Below, piece by piece: positions 1 to 6,673 of a DNA stretch of 17,091 nucleotides. Location: assembly GCA_012032965.1 (NCBI GenBank), contig JAAUPT010000006.1, forward strand, positions 1 through 17,091, written 5' to 3'. The notes under the pieces were generated by a model. That model was not told the origin of the DNA, did not search any database, and worked only from the letters and a program-made list of their open reading frames with translations. The DNA comes from Nitrospira sp. (GTDB lineage Bacteria > Nitrospirota > Nitrospiria > Nitrospirales > Nitrospiraceae). Position 1 is the stretch's first letter. Every line of letters begins with the position of its first letter. The translations under genes were made by a program, and so were the position numbers.

Positions 1-81
1 GATCCAGCACGCTTGGTCTCACGGGAGGCTAAGGAACTTCTGGGCCCAGACGGTTTTGGCAAGGACCACCGTTCGGCATGA
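1..81 (+). CDS. C-terminal end of a CheW-domain protein (probably CheA-like), partial
   Basis: Only the last 26 codons are inside the window, read in frame 1 and ending at TGA 79-81. The first residues, DPARLVSREAKELLG, match the way CheW-like domains end: the two complete CheW proteins downstream show the same kind of segment (ILNPTWVL in the first). A CheW domain at the C-terminus, followed directly by a receiver, is typical of CheA-type kinases, so the missing upstream gene is probably a CheA-like histidine kinase. The receiver lies in the next frame and is open through the end of this fragment, so the two may be one hybrid protein (CheA-CheW-REC) broken by an indel near position 79. This identification rests on a very short stretch and is tentative. 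Confidence 0.4.
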   Translation, partial: DPARLVSREAKELLGPDGFGKDHRSA

Positions 82-100
82 AGAATTGTTGCCTGATGAG

Positions 101-505
101 ATGGTTTCGAATGAACGTCAGGACGCGCGCCTGTTGCTCGTCGATGATTCGTTGAGTATTCGGAAGTTTGTCGGAAAAATGTTGGAGTCAGCTGGATATC
201 AGATCGACACGGCGGTGGATGGGGAAGATGGACTACGGAAAGCCTCAGTGGCCGCATATCGAATGATTCTCACCGATCTTGAGATGCCGAAGCTGAATGG
301 GTTCGAGGTCATCCAAGCGCTCAGGAGCCGTCCTGAAACGAAACAGACACCCATCGTGGTGATGACGACACGTGCTGGGGATAAGCACCGACAGATGGCG
401 CTCTCTATCGGCGCAAACGCGTACATTGCGAAACCGGTCGAAGAACGCGTGTTGCTGCAAGAAATTGAACGATGGGTTGGCCGGGCATCCGTGCCTAGAA
501 GGTAA
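101..505 (+). CDS. CheY-like response regulator receiver domain
   Basis: A single receiver (REC) domain that accepts a phosphoryl group from a partner kinase. Counting from ATG 101, the acidic pair is in LLLVDDS (residues 11-17), the phosphoacceptor is Asp59 in LTDLEMP, the conserved Thr is in VVMTTR (about 89-90), and the conserved Lys is Lys111 in IAKPVEE. The 135-residue length fits a stand-alone CheY-like protein with a short N-terminal extension. The sequence is close in style to the C-terminal REC of ChpA/CheA hybrid kinases (the pattern TTRxGDKHRQxALxxGANAYIAKP). A TTG at 56 is an alternative start. Neither start has a convincing ribosome binding site, which keeps open a fusion to the CheW-domain fragment just upstream. 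Family assignment is firm; the start is not. Confidence 0.85.
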   Translation: MVSNERQDARLLLVDDSLSIRKFVGKMLESAGYQIDTAVDGEDGLRKASVAAYRMILTDLEMPKLNGFEVIQALRSRPETKQTPIVVMTTRAGDKHRQMALSIGANAYIAKPVEERVLLQEIERWVGRASVPRR

Positions 506-575
506 CCTTGCGGAAATATTCGTATTAATTGACGGAATGTAGGTTGTTGCAGAGAATGGCAATGAGGGTACCGAT

Positions 576-1103
576 ATGAGCATCCAGGAACAGGGCGTAT
601 CGGCTCCATCCGCACGCTCTTCACGGCGTTTTCTCATTGTCACGATCAGTGGAAGGTATTTGGCACTAGATGCCGGATCCGTCGAAGGGGTATTGACCAT
701 CAAAGAGTTGGAAAGCGGTGAAGATCCAGCGATTCAAGGTGTAATCGAGAGGACGGTCTCTCTTGTTATGCAATTAGGTGGTTCTGATGCTCCGACACAT
801 CCGACCACTCGAGTGGTGATGCTCACTGATCAAGAAGTGCGAGGCAGCATCCGAGTCAGCGATGTCCATGGAATTTTAGAGATTCAGCAGGCTCAGATCA
901 TTCCACTGCCCTCACAATTTATCGGTGTAGAGCGACACTGGTACCAAGGCATGATCCTATTTGAAAACAGCATTGCCATGATCCTCAATCCGACGTGGGT
1001 GCTTCAGATGCATGCGGGGTCCGATGCCGTTCAGGAGCGAGAAACCCCTCGTTCATCAATGGATACTTGGACAATTGGGGTAAGCAATGGCCGAACATGC
1101 TGA
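576..1103 (+). CDS. CheW-like chemosensory adaptor protein (first copy)
   Basis: 175 residues with a CheW-like fold: an N-terminal linker of about 16 residues, then FLIVTISGRYLALDAGSVEGVL, which is the first strands of a CheW domain, and near the end GMILFENSIAMILNPTWVL, the typical closing strand and helix. CheW proteins couple CheA-type kinases to receptors in membrane-associated arrays. The ATG at 576 is preceded by GAGGG (562-566) at good distance. The domain is divergent: the middle contains a region (about residues 50-75) that is longer than usual and not obviously conserved. The gene lies in a series of adaptors and receivers, and the next CheW-like gene starts inside its last codons at 1087, so the two are probably co-translated. 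Confidence 0.75.
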   Translation: MSIQEQGVSAPSARSSRRFLIVTISGRYLALDAGSVEGVLTIKELESGEDPAIQGVIERTVSLVMQLGGSDAPTHPTTRVVMLTDQEVRGSIRVSDVHGILEIQQAQIIPLPSQFIGVERHWYQGMILFENSIAMILNPTWVLQMHAGSDAVQERETPRSSMDTWTIGVSNGRTC

Positions 1104-1547
1104 GGACGGGAGAAAAAGGGGGAGAGAAAAGCAACGCATTCACCATGGAATTTTGTGGTCTTTTCAATAGGTGGTCGGCGGTTGGCTGTGAAGACGTTGG
1201 AAGTAGCGGGTATTTCGCCATGGAAACCACCCATCCCGGTTGGCAGTCGCACACCTTTTATCACATCGGTTGCTCGGCAGGGCCAGGCTGTACTTCCGGT
1301 ATTCGATCTGGCTTCCTTTCTGCGTCTTCGTGTGCAGGGAAACCATCCCCTGTGTCTCAGGATAAAACATCCTTTGGGAGATATGGTGATGTGCATCGAT
1401 GAAGAGATGCCGGTCCTTCACACGTTAGAACCCGCCGCCATTCAGGTCTATCGGGGCAAGGATATGCCGGCTGAAGGAAGTTATGCCAACGGACTTGATG
1501 AGATTCCGATTCTCGCAATTTCACAACTTGGATCGTGCATGAAATGA
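1087..1547 (+). CDS. CheW-like adaptor protein (second copy), frame disrupted
   Basis: The CheW core reads in frame from about 1104 to the stop at 1547, beginning WNFVVFSIGGRRLAVKTLEV and continuing through QGQAVLPVFDLASFLRL, the usual CheW strands. In that frame the only start is GTG 1155, which would cut into the first strand and has no ribosome binding site. A better start is ATG 1087 (GGGG at 1077-1080, six-base spacing), giving MAEHAEDGRK, but it is in the neighbouring frame. One extra base in the A5G5 run at 1113-1122 joins the two into a protein of about 153 residues with a normal CheW N-terminus. I therefore read this as one gene with a one-base loss, probably a consensus error. If the sequence is correct as given, the protein is truncated at its N-terminus. 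Role: adaptor in the same signalling array as its neighbours. Confidence 0.65.
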
Positions 1548-1583
1548 TTCTTCAAGAGACCCAGAAAGACGAAAGGTGCAGGT

Positions 1584-2018
1584 ATGCCGAAGATCCTCAT
1601 AGCCGATGACAGCATCGCAGTTCGAAAAGTCGCCGAACGACTGTTAACTGAGGCTGGGCTTGGTGTCACGCTCGCGGCAAATGGCGAGGAAGCCTTAGCT
1701 TATTTGGCAAAGGAGCGACCGGATCTCGTCGTCTCCGATGTGATCATGCCGGACAAGAGTGGGTACGAGGTGTGCGCGTTTGTCCGGGCAAATCCCGCCC
1801 TTGCCACGACTCCGGTACTCTTGATCTCAGGTATCGTGAACGATGAGGTGACCAAGCAGGCTGAGTCCTGTCGAGCAGATGGTGTGTTGAAGAAGCCGTT
1901 CCAAGGCACATCGTTGAAAGATCGTGTACTCGAACTGATGGCAAAACGACAAGAAGCGATGCCAGAATTCGCCCGTAGCTACTCAACCTGCCTCTGTGCA
2001 TACGCCGGCATCTGTTGA
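1584..2018 (+). CDS. Response regulator receiver domain, possibly fused to the downstream coiled coil
   Basis: A complete REC domain occupies residues 1-118: acidic pair in ILIADDS (4-10), phosphoacceptor Asp52 in VVSDVIMPD, conserved Ser82 in LLISGIV, and Lys104 in VLKKPFQ. ATG 1584 has AAAGG at 1572-1576 with seven-base spacing, a good ribosome binding site. The last 20 or so residues (from about PEFARSYS) look out of frame: low similarity to any linker and Cys-rich. The frame of the next gene, read upstream of its nominal start, gives a Pro/Ala/Thr linker (VATQPASVHTPASVENAS). One extra C in the CCC at 1972-1974 would explain this, making a REC-coiled-coil protein of about 430 residues. 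The alternative is two overlapping genes. Confidence 0.8.
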   Translation: MPKILIADDSIAVRKVAERLLTEAGLGVTLAANGEEALAYLAKERPDLVVSDVIMPDKSGYEVCAFVRANPALATTPVLLISGIVNDEVTKQAESCRADGVLKKPFQGTSLKDRVLELMAKRQEAMPEFARSYSTCLCAYAGIC

Positions 2019-2880
2019 AAACGCTTCCACGATATCCATCCACCAGCAAGACAACATGAATCAGAGTGCCGGCAAGCTCAAGGAAATTGAAGACCAGCTT
2101 CAGACGGAACGGGCCCGATCCGAAGAGTTGACCAAGCAGCTGTCCGAAGCCATGGCGCAGTTGGGGCGAGCCAAAGAAAGCGAAGCGCAGTTGGACGCGG
2201 AACGAGCGCGATCCGAGGATTTGACCAAACGACTATCCGAGACGATGGAGCAGCTTGAGCGAGCCAAGGTAATCGAAGCACAGTTGGACACGGAACGGCG
2301 GCGTATTAGCGATCTGGAATCGAAACTCGCGAAGATCGAACCGCAGACGGTAAGAATTCCTGAATTGGAGGCAGCGCTCAAGGCAGAACAGGACCGAGTG
2401 GAGACACTCAATGAGCAAGTTCTGACTTTGCAGAAGGCTTCTGGACGCATTGCAGAACTGGAATCTGCTCTCAATGCCGAACGGGCGGCTGCGGAGCAGC
2501 TGGTCCAACAGCTTGCGGACTTGGAACAGATCTCGGCGAAGGTTCAGGATGCCGAAGAGCGACTCCTCTGCGAGCAAAACCAGGTAGCTGAACTGCAGCA
2601 GAGAATCAAGACGCTCGAAACGGAGTTCACGGCTGAACAGCGGAAGCACACCGAAACGGAAGGGCGATTGCAGGAAGCGGAGAAAACCGCGACTAAAGTT
2701 CAAGAGCTGGAAGAACTTCTCGTGGCTGAACGTGAGCGTAACGGAGTGCTTTCTCGGCAGGTAGTGGAAACAGAGCAGGCGGCTGAGCGTGCGACAAAGC
2801 GATTTGAGGAAATGGCTAGAAAATTGGGCGAGATCGCAGGGTTGGCCTCACAACTTGGAAATGGGAAAGGGCAGTCCTGA
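1996..2880 (+). CDS. Long coiled-coil protein (probable C-terminal part of the receiver protein)
   Basis: About 280 residues dominated by Glu, Gln, Leu, Ala, Lys and Arg with heptad-like spacing of hydrophobics, so an extended alpha-helical coiled coil is expected. There are no transmembrane segments or signal peptide. The first part carries tandem 31-residue repeats (see the repeat entry). Nominal starts are GTG 1996, which overlaps the receiver gene by 23 bases, and ATG 2056; neither has a ribosome binding site, which supports translation as an extension of the receiver. A receiver tied to a long coiled coil recalls scaffold or polar-localised regulators such as FrzS-like proteins. That comparison is by architecture only. 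No enzymatic motif is seen, and the molecular function is unknown. Confidence 0.65.
   Translation: MHTPASVENASTISIHQQDNMNQSAGKLKEIEDQLQTERARSEELTKQLSEAMAQLGRAKESEAQLDAERARSEDLTKRLSETMEQLERAKVIEAQLDTERRRISDLESKLAKIEPQTVRIPELEAALKAEQDRVETLNEQVLTLQKASGRIAELESALNAERAAAEQLVQQLADLEQISAKVQDAEERLLCEQNQVAELQQRIKTLETEFTAEQRKHTETEGRLQEAEKTATKVQELEELLVAERERNGVLSRQVVETEQAAERATKRFEEMARKLGEIAGLASQLGNGKGQS
2095..2320 (+). repeat. 93-base tandem repeat inside the coiled-coil gene
   Basis: Unit 1 is 2095-2187, unit 2 is 2188-2280, and a partial third unit begins at 2281 and fades by about 2320. Each unit starts with CAG and encodes 31 residues. Unit 1 begins QLQTERARSEELTKQLSE, unit 2 QLDAERARSEDLTKRLSE, unit 3 QLDTERRRISDLESKL. 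The DNA copies are similar but clearly diverged, so this is an old in-frame duplication. A period of 31 is not a multiple of seven, so each unit must insert a phase change into the heptad pattern. Confidence 0.8.
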
Positions 2881-2928
2881 TGTAACCAGTCGAACCGGTG
2901 AGATGACTGTGTTGCTGATGGTTGACTG

Positions 2929-3873
2929 ATGCCGATGTCTGTCGATACCGAAGATGCGTTCCAGAAAGAACTGATTGAACTGTTTGTTCAAGAAGCACAG
3001 GAATGGCTTCAGCAGATTCATGTGGCTCTCGACGAACTTCAACAGGCTCCCCCTGCGGAGCGCCATCGGTCCTTGGCCCAGACGATCAAGATCGGCATCA
3101 CGAACCTTGGTGGATCTGCGGCGACCATTAATCTGAGTGATGTTGAACGAGCAAGTTTTTCAGCCCTGCCTTTTATCGAAGCTGTTCAGGAGCCGAGTGC
3201 ACGAATTTCGGCTGATGATTTTCTCGCACTCTGTAAACAGTTGGGACACATTCATGGAACGCTGACGCGAGCAACCGGTGTGACCTTTGACCCCGAGGCC
3301 GCCCAAGCCTCTGCTGACAGTGCTCCGGAGGCGATAGGCACGAAAGAACTATTGGCTCTCCTCCGTGGTCTTTACGATCAAGGCTCAGCGACAGGGACCT
3401 TTCCGCGCAATTTAGTTCAGACCATGATGACTCAGACTGAGGGGCTTCTGCAGCGTGGAGTGGAACAATGTAACGTCCTTTCCATACAGGAATTTCTCGA
3501 TCGATCGGCGGAAGGGGAGCAGGGATTTCTGGAGCTTGCTCGTCAGGAAGTTCCTCATCTCTCCACCATCCTTCAGGCGCTGAGGAACGGCAGCGCTTCC
3601 TCAGACGTATCATCATCCCATCTACAGAACGCTGTAGAACGTGTTGCACAGTTATGGTCTGCAGCTCAACAGGTCAATGCCTCCCATACCATGACGTTTT
3701 TCATGGGGCTTCATAGTTTTCTCGCGATCGTAATGGAGCGCCGGGTGCCGGTTGACGCCAAGCGATACGAAGCGGTCCAATCTCGCCTCGCTCAAAGCGT
3801 CAACAGCCTCAAGGAATGGGCGCAATGCGGACAGGCGGAACGCGTGGCCCTACAACGTGTTTTGCCAAGTTGA
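2929..3873 (+). CDS. Degenerate Hpt-like (histidine phosphotransfer fold) protein
   Basis: 314 residues, almost entirely alpha-helical in appearance. The N-terminus (residues about 10-90) resembles the P1/Hpt domain of CheA-type kinases: FQKELIELFVQEAQEWLQQI matches the first helix (FLEEAxExLxxL), and ITNLGGSAATINLSDVERA aligns with the phosphorylation motif HTLKGSAAxxGL. In that alignment the phosphoacceptor His is Thr58 and the Lys is Gly61, so ordinary His phosphotransfer is not expected. The rest (residues about 120-314) is helical and I do not recognise it. The start is ATG 2929 or ATG 2935, both with weak ribosome binding sites. The gene sits 48 bases after the coiled-coil gene. It may be a structural relative of an Hpt domain, or a Thr-type version like those described in ChpA. 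Confidence 0.55.
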   Translation: MPMSVDTEDAFQKELIELFVQEAQEWLQQIHVALDELQQAPPAERHRSLAQTIKIGITNLGGSAATINLSDVERASFSALPFIEAVQEPSARISADDFLALCKQLGHIHGTLTRATGVTFDPEAAQASADSAPEAIGTKELLALLRGLYDQGSATGTFPRNLVQTMMTQTEGLLQRGVEQCNVLSIQEFLDRSAEGEQGFLELARQEVPHLSTILQALRNGSASSDVSSSHLQNAVERVAQLWSAAQQVNASHTMTFFMGLHSFLAIVMERRVPVDAKRYEAVQSRLAQSVNSLKEWAQCGQAERVALQRVLPS

Positions 3874-3918
3874 GTCTGCTCGTGGCGACACTCATGGGTA
3901 AAAGAATGAGGTAGGACG

Positions 3919-4797
3919 GTGTCTCTCGTTGAAGCTGTTCAAGCGCAGCCTGTGATCCAGCGTTTGACATATGAGCCCCACTGGGGGTTGCAGCTGTGCC
4001 CGTTTGAAAACGTGCCGGACCCAACATTCTACGTTCCATCGGCCAAGCACGAAGCCGCCATGGCGCGCATGCTGTATGGAATTCATACCCGAAAAGGAAT
4101 AGTCATGTTGACTGGCGAGATCGGGAGTGGCAAGACGCTCCTGAGTCGCGCGGTCATTCTGAAGCTTCCTCGATCCCGGTATGAGGTTGGCCTCCTGTCC
4201 AACCCGACCATCCCAGGAAACGAATTTCTCGGCGAGATTTTGTTTCAGCTTGGCTTGGACTCAGGCGGAACCAGAGGCGAGCAGCTGCGTCGATTAAATG
4301 ACCAGCTACTGGCCAATTACCATCAAGATATCGATACCGTCGTAGTGGTCGATGAAGCACAGGCCATTGAGCACGAGCGCTTGTTCGAGGAGCTGCGACT
4401 CTTGAACAATTTCCAGCTGAATGACCGATTTCTCATGACACTGGTGCTGGTCGGTCAACCGGAACTCCGCGATCGTATCGCACATATTCCACAACTCGCA
4501 CAGCGTGTGGCTATTCATCACCATATCGAACGGCTCGATCGTGCCGAGACGAAAGCGTATATCGTAGCGCGCTTGACTGCTGCCGGTTGTGTTCGGCCGA
4601 TCTTTTCTTCTGGTGCGTTTTCCTCAATTTTTCAATGGACCGGGGGAGTCTGCCGTTTAATTAACGCACTGTGCGACTTATCCCTCTACTTTGGGAGCGT
4701 TGCGGAAGTCCGTCAGATCAGGCGAGCGTTGGTTGAACGCGTTGCAGGAAACATGTTGTGCCGACATGACAGCAGCGGTTCAGGGGTGTGCTCGTGA
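3919..4797 (+). CDS. AAA ATPase of the GspA/ExeA type
   Basis: 292 residues. The N-terminus has the family signature GLQLCPFENVPDPTFYVPSA (residues 23-42), equivalent to the FGLxExPFxxxPDPxFLY segment of ExeA/GspA ATPases. Walker A is GEIGSGKT (66-73), Walker B is VVVVDEAQ (141-148), followed by ELRLLNNF and LVLVGQPEL, all characteristic. ExeA/GspA proteins are ATPases that, with a peptidoglycan-binding partner, help place secretin machinery. Here there is no transmembrane segment or peptidoglycan-binding domain, so this is the ATPase core alone and probably cytoplasmic. The start is GTG 3919 with GAGG at 3908-3911, seven bases upstream. Its stop overlaps the start of the HD-GYP gene, so the two are translationally coupled. 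Its place in a chemosensory cluster suggests regulation of a surface machine, which is inference. Confidence 0.85.
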   Translation: MSLVEAVQAQPVIQRLTYEPHWGLQLCPFENVPDPTFYVPSAKHEAAMARMLYGIHTRKGIVMLTGEIGSGKTLLSRAVILKLPRSRYEVGLLSNPTIPGNEFLGEILFQLGLDSGGTRGEQLRRLNDQLLANYHQDIDTVVVVDEAQAIEHERLFEELRLLNNFQLNDRFLMTLVLVGQPELRDRIAHIPQLAQRVAIHHHIERLDRAETKAYIVARLTAAGCVRPIFSSGAFSSIFQWTGGVCRLINALCDLSLYFGSVAEVRQIRRALVERVAGNMLCRHDSSGSGVCS

Positions 4798-5864
4798 AAG
4801 ACTGGTATTCTCAGTCAGAACAGGCCTTGAGCGAGATTGCGATTGCCCTGCAAGGTCAGCACGCGTTCGCGCTGCACTCGCTTGAGCAGCTAGCGACAGA
4901 TCTGGTCACGTCGTTACACCAGAATGATGAACTCGTCGTTGAAGCCTTATCCGGACGCTCTGGCTCACCTTTGATTACCAACTTGATCAATGTGGCCATA
5001 CTTGGAACGAAGGTAGGGATAGGGTTGGGGTACTATGGAGAAGAGCTGCATCGATTGGCACTCACGGGACTCGTCCATGATATCGGGTTATTTGCGGTCC
5101 CAAACACGTTGATCACCAAGAACGGTCGACTGACTCAGGAAGAACGAACATTGATTGAACAGCATCCGGAGGTCGGCTATCGAGTCATCGAACAATGTGG
5201 CCCAGACTATCACTGGCTGGCACGATTGATACGTCAGGTTCATGAACGATTTAATGGTCAGGGATATCCCAATCGACTCAAGAGTCGAGAGATCAACGAG
5301 ATGGCGCTGATTTGTGGAGTGGTGGATGTATTTGACGCATTGGTCAGTGAACGACCCTATCGCCGCCGGCTGCTTCCCCATGAAGCCGTTAAAGAGCTCC
5401 TGGTTGCTGAGCGAACGACTTTCCCACGAGAGATTCTCAAGGCCCTCGTCGAGCAATTGTCGGTGTACCCGCTCGGGACGATTGTCCGACTGACGACCGG
5501 GGATGTCGGTATTGTGGCCAAGGTGAATAGCCGCTATCCGCTTCGTCCGATCGTCAGAGTTGATGGGCAGCAGGCGAATGAGGTCGCGGAGGGTCGTCCG
5601 ATTGATCTGAGCGTCACCCCTCTGATCTCGGTAGTTGAGACGGTGAATCCCCCTGCCGTTGGCCGTGTTAAATTTACCGACCGCTCATCTCCGGTCCAGA
5701 GGACGGCTTCCAAGACTGTTGTTTCCGATTCCTTCACGGCTCTTCTCGAAAGTCTTGATGCGATCGCATCAACCATGCAAGGAGTGGTTACAAACCGTCG
5801 TGTTGCGATGAAAGAACCTGGAGTAGACATCATCCCACCTCTTTCGGTGATTAAAAAACCATAG
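4794..5864 (+). CDS. HD-GYP domain protein, probable c-di-GMP phosphodiesterase
   Basis: GTG 4794 overlaps the preceding stop in a four-base GTGA and has AGGGG at 4782-4786 at seven-base spacing; GTG 4788 is an alternative with poor spacing. The 356-residue product has the HD pair His95-Asp96 in LVHDIGLFAVP, His124 in EQHPEVG, His150 in VHERFNGQGYPNRL with GYP at 157-159, and VVDVFDAL downstream. HD-GYP enzymes hydrolyse cyclic di-GMP. Two positions differ from the usual pattern: the Lys after HDIG is Leu, and the first metal-ligand His (usually in HSxRVA) appears replaced (TNLINVA). Activity may be reduced or altered. The region after about residue 220 (LGTIVRLTTGDVGIVAKV) is a small beta domain common in HD-GYP proteins, followed by a low-complexity tail. 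Confidence 0.85.
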   Translation: MKDWYSQSEQALSEIAIALQGQHAFALHSLEQLATDLVTSLHQNDELVVEALSGRSGSPLITNLINVAILGTKVGIGLGYYGEELHRLALTGLVHDIGLFAVPNTLITKNGRLTQEERTLIEQHPEVGYRVIEQCGPDYHWLARLIRQVHERFNGQGYPNRLKSREINEMALICGVVDVFDALVSERPYRRRLLPHEAVKELLVAERTTFPREILKALVEQLSVYPLGTIVRLTTGDVGIVAKVNSRYPLRPIVRVDGQQANEVAEGRPIDLSVTPLISVVETVNPPAVGRVKFTDRSSPVQRTASKTVVSDSFTALLESLDAIASTMQGVVTNRRVAMKEPGVDIIPPLSVIKKP

Positions 5865-6055
5865 GACCATCAACCGGATTGACGCACTGTTCTCATCTCT
5901 AACGGGACAGTTGAGATGTGAATGTGCCTGCACCCTCGAGCGATCCTCCGCCATAGATCCTTCGCACGATTACCTGCCTTATATGGGGATTATGTCTCCG
6001 TTTATCGTAAACTTGTGAGCTTTAAACCAATTCTCAGGACCCATGGTTCACCACT

Positions 6056-6083
6056 TTGCTGGAGCGAATGAGGTCGCTATAAT
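6056..6083 (+). promoter_or_regulatory. Sigma70-like promoter upstream of the small membrane protein gene
   Basis: TTGCTG (6056-6061), a 16-base spacer and a perfect TATAAT (6078-6083). It lies in the 265-base gap between the HD-GYP gene and the membrane protein gene and would give a leader of about 40 bases. The -35 box is only half-matched. Nothing else was recognised in the gap 5865-6129. Confidence 0.5.
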
Positions 6084-6129
6084 GCGCTACTAACCAGGTA
6101 CAGTTTTGAAATATTAAGAAGGGAGCATC

Positions 6130-6669
6130 GTGCCGAAACTTATTAACGTTCATCACTCACAACAAACTACGCAACACGCTCAGGAGTATGTGAAGGTACA
6201 CATACTCCTGCCGTCTGGTTTTCTCGGCCTCATTTGTTTAGTCGGCGGGGTCGGCGGGCTAGGCTATCAATGGTTTGCGACTGACACCTATACGTGGGAT
6301 ACGTTTTATCAGAGTTCCGGTTTGTTTCTGTCAGGTATCGGATTGGGGGCGGGGCATACTCTATACCAGCGATATCTGTTGCGTGAATTCCCCGAGGTTC
6401 TGGCTGCGCGAATGCGACAAACGTTGGATAGAAAGAAGGGGAAGCTCAAGAAGAAATCAGAACCTATGGATTTTGACCATCCCGGCAGGCAGTTGGTTCC
6501 GTTTGCCTATGTCGCTGGTATCACGCTCCTTGTAGGAAGCGCCGTTGCCGCGTTTACCTATGGACATGTGTACATCGTTCCTGCGATTTTTCTGCCTTGG
6601 GCCGGCTATTATTGGGCAAGGCTGTTCTCATGGCGGAAGGTGATCCCAATAGAAAAAGCAAAGGCTTGA
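6130..6669 (+). CDS. Small multi-pass membrane protein of unknown function
   Basis: 179 residues starting at GTG 6130, with AAGGGAG at 6119-6125 as ribosome binding site. Hydrophobic segments are at about residues 28-49 (ILLPSGFLGLICLVGGVGGL), 58-78 (around FYQSSGLFLSGIGLGAGHTL), 124-145 (FAYVAGITLLVGSAVAAF) and 148-165 (YIVPAIFLPWAGYYWA), so three or four transmembrane helices. Between the two pairs is a basic stretch with KKGKLKKKSE, presumably cytoplasmic. I do not recognise the family. It stands alone behind its own promoter and converges on lpxD with only four bases between the stop codons. Confidence 0.7.
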   Translation: MPKLINVHHSQQTTQHAQEYVKVHILLPSGFLGLICLVGGVGGLGYQWFATDTYTWDTFYQSSGLFLSGIGLGAGHTLYQRYLLREFPEVLAARMRQTLDRKKGKLKKKSEPMDFDHPGRQLVPFAYVAGITLLVGSAVAAFTYGHVYIVPAIFLPWAGYYWARLFSWRKVIPIEKAKA

Positions 6670-6673
6670 GGTC

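Noticed and set aside
1105..1125. Programmed -1 frameshifting at the A5G5 run in the second cheW gene
   Set aside because: In the upstream frame the codons are AGA AAA AGG, which do not form an X XXY YYZ slippery heptamer, and similar breaks occur in unrelated genes of the window, so an indel is simpler.
2100..2703. Long minus-strand open frames opposite the coiled-coil gene
   Set aside because: They are Ser/Arg- or Leu/Phe-rich mirror images of the Glu/Gln/Leu-rich repeats on the plus strand, with no ribosome binding site or family resemblance.
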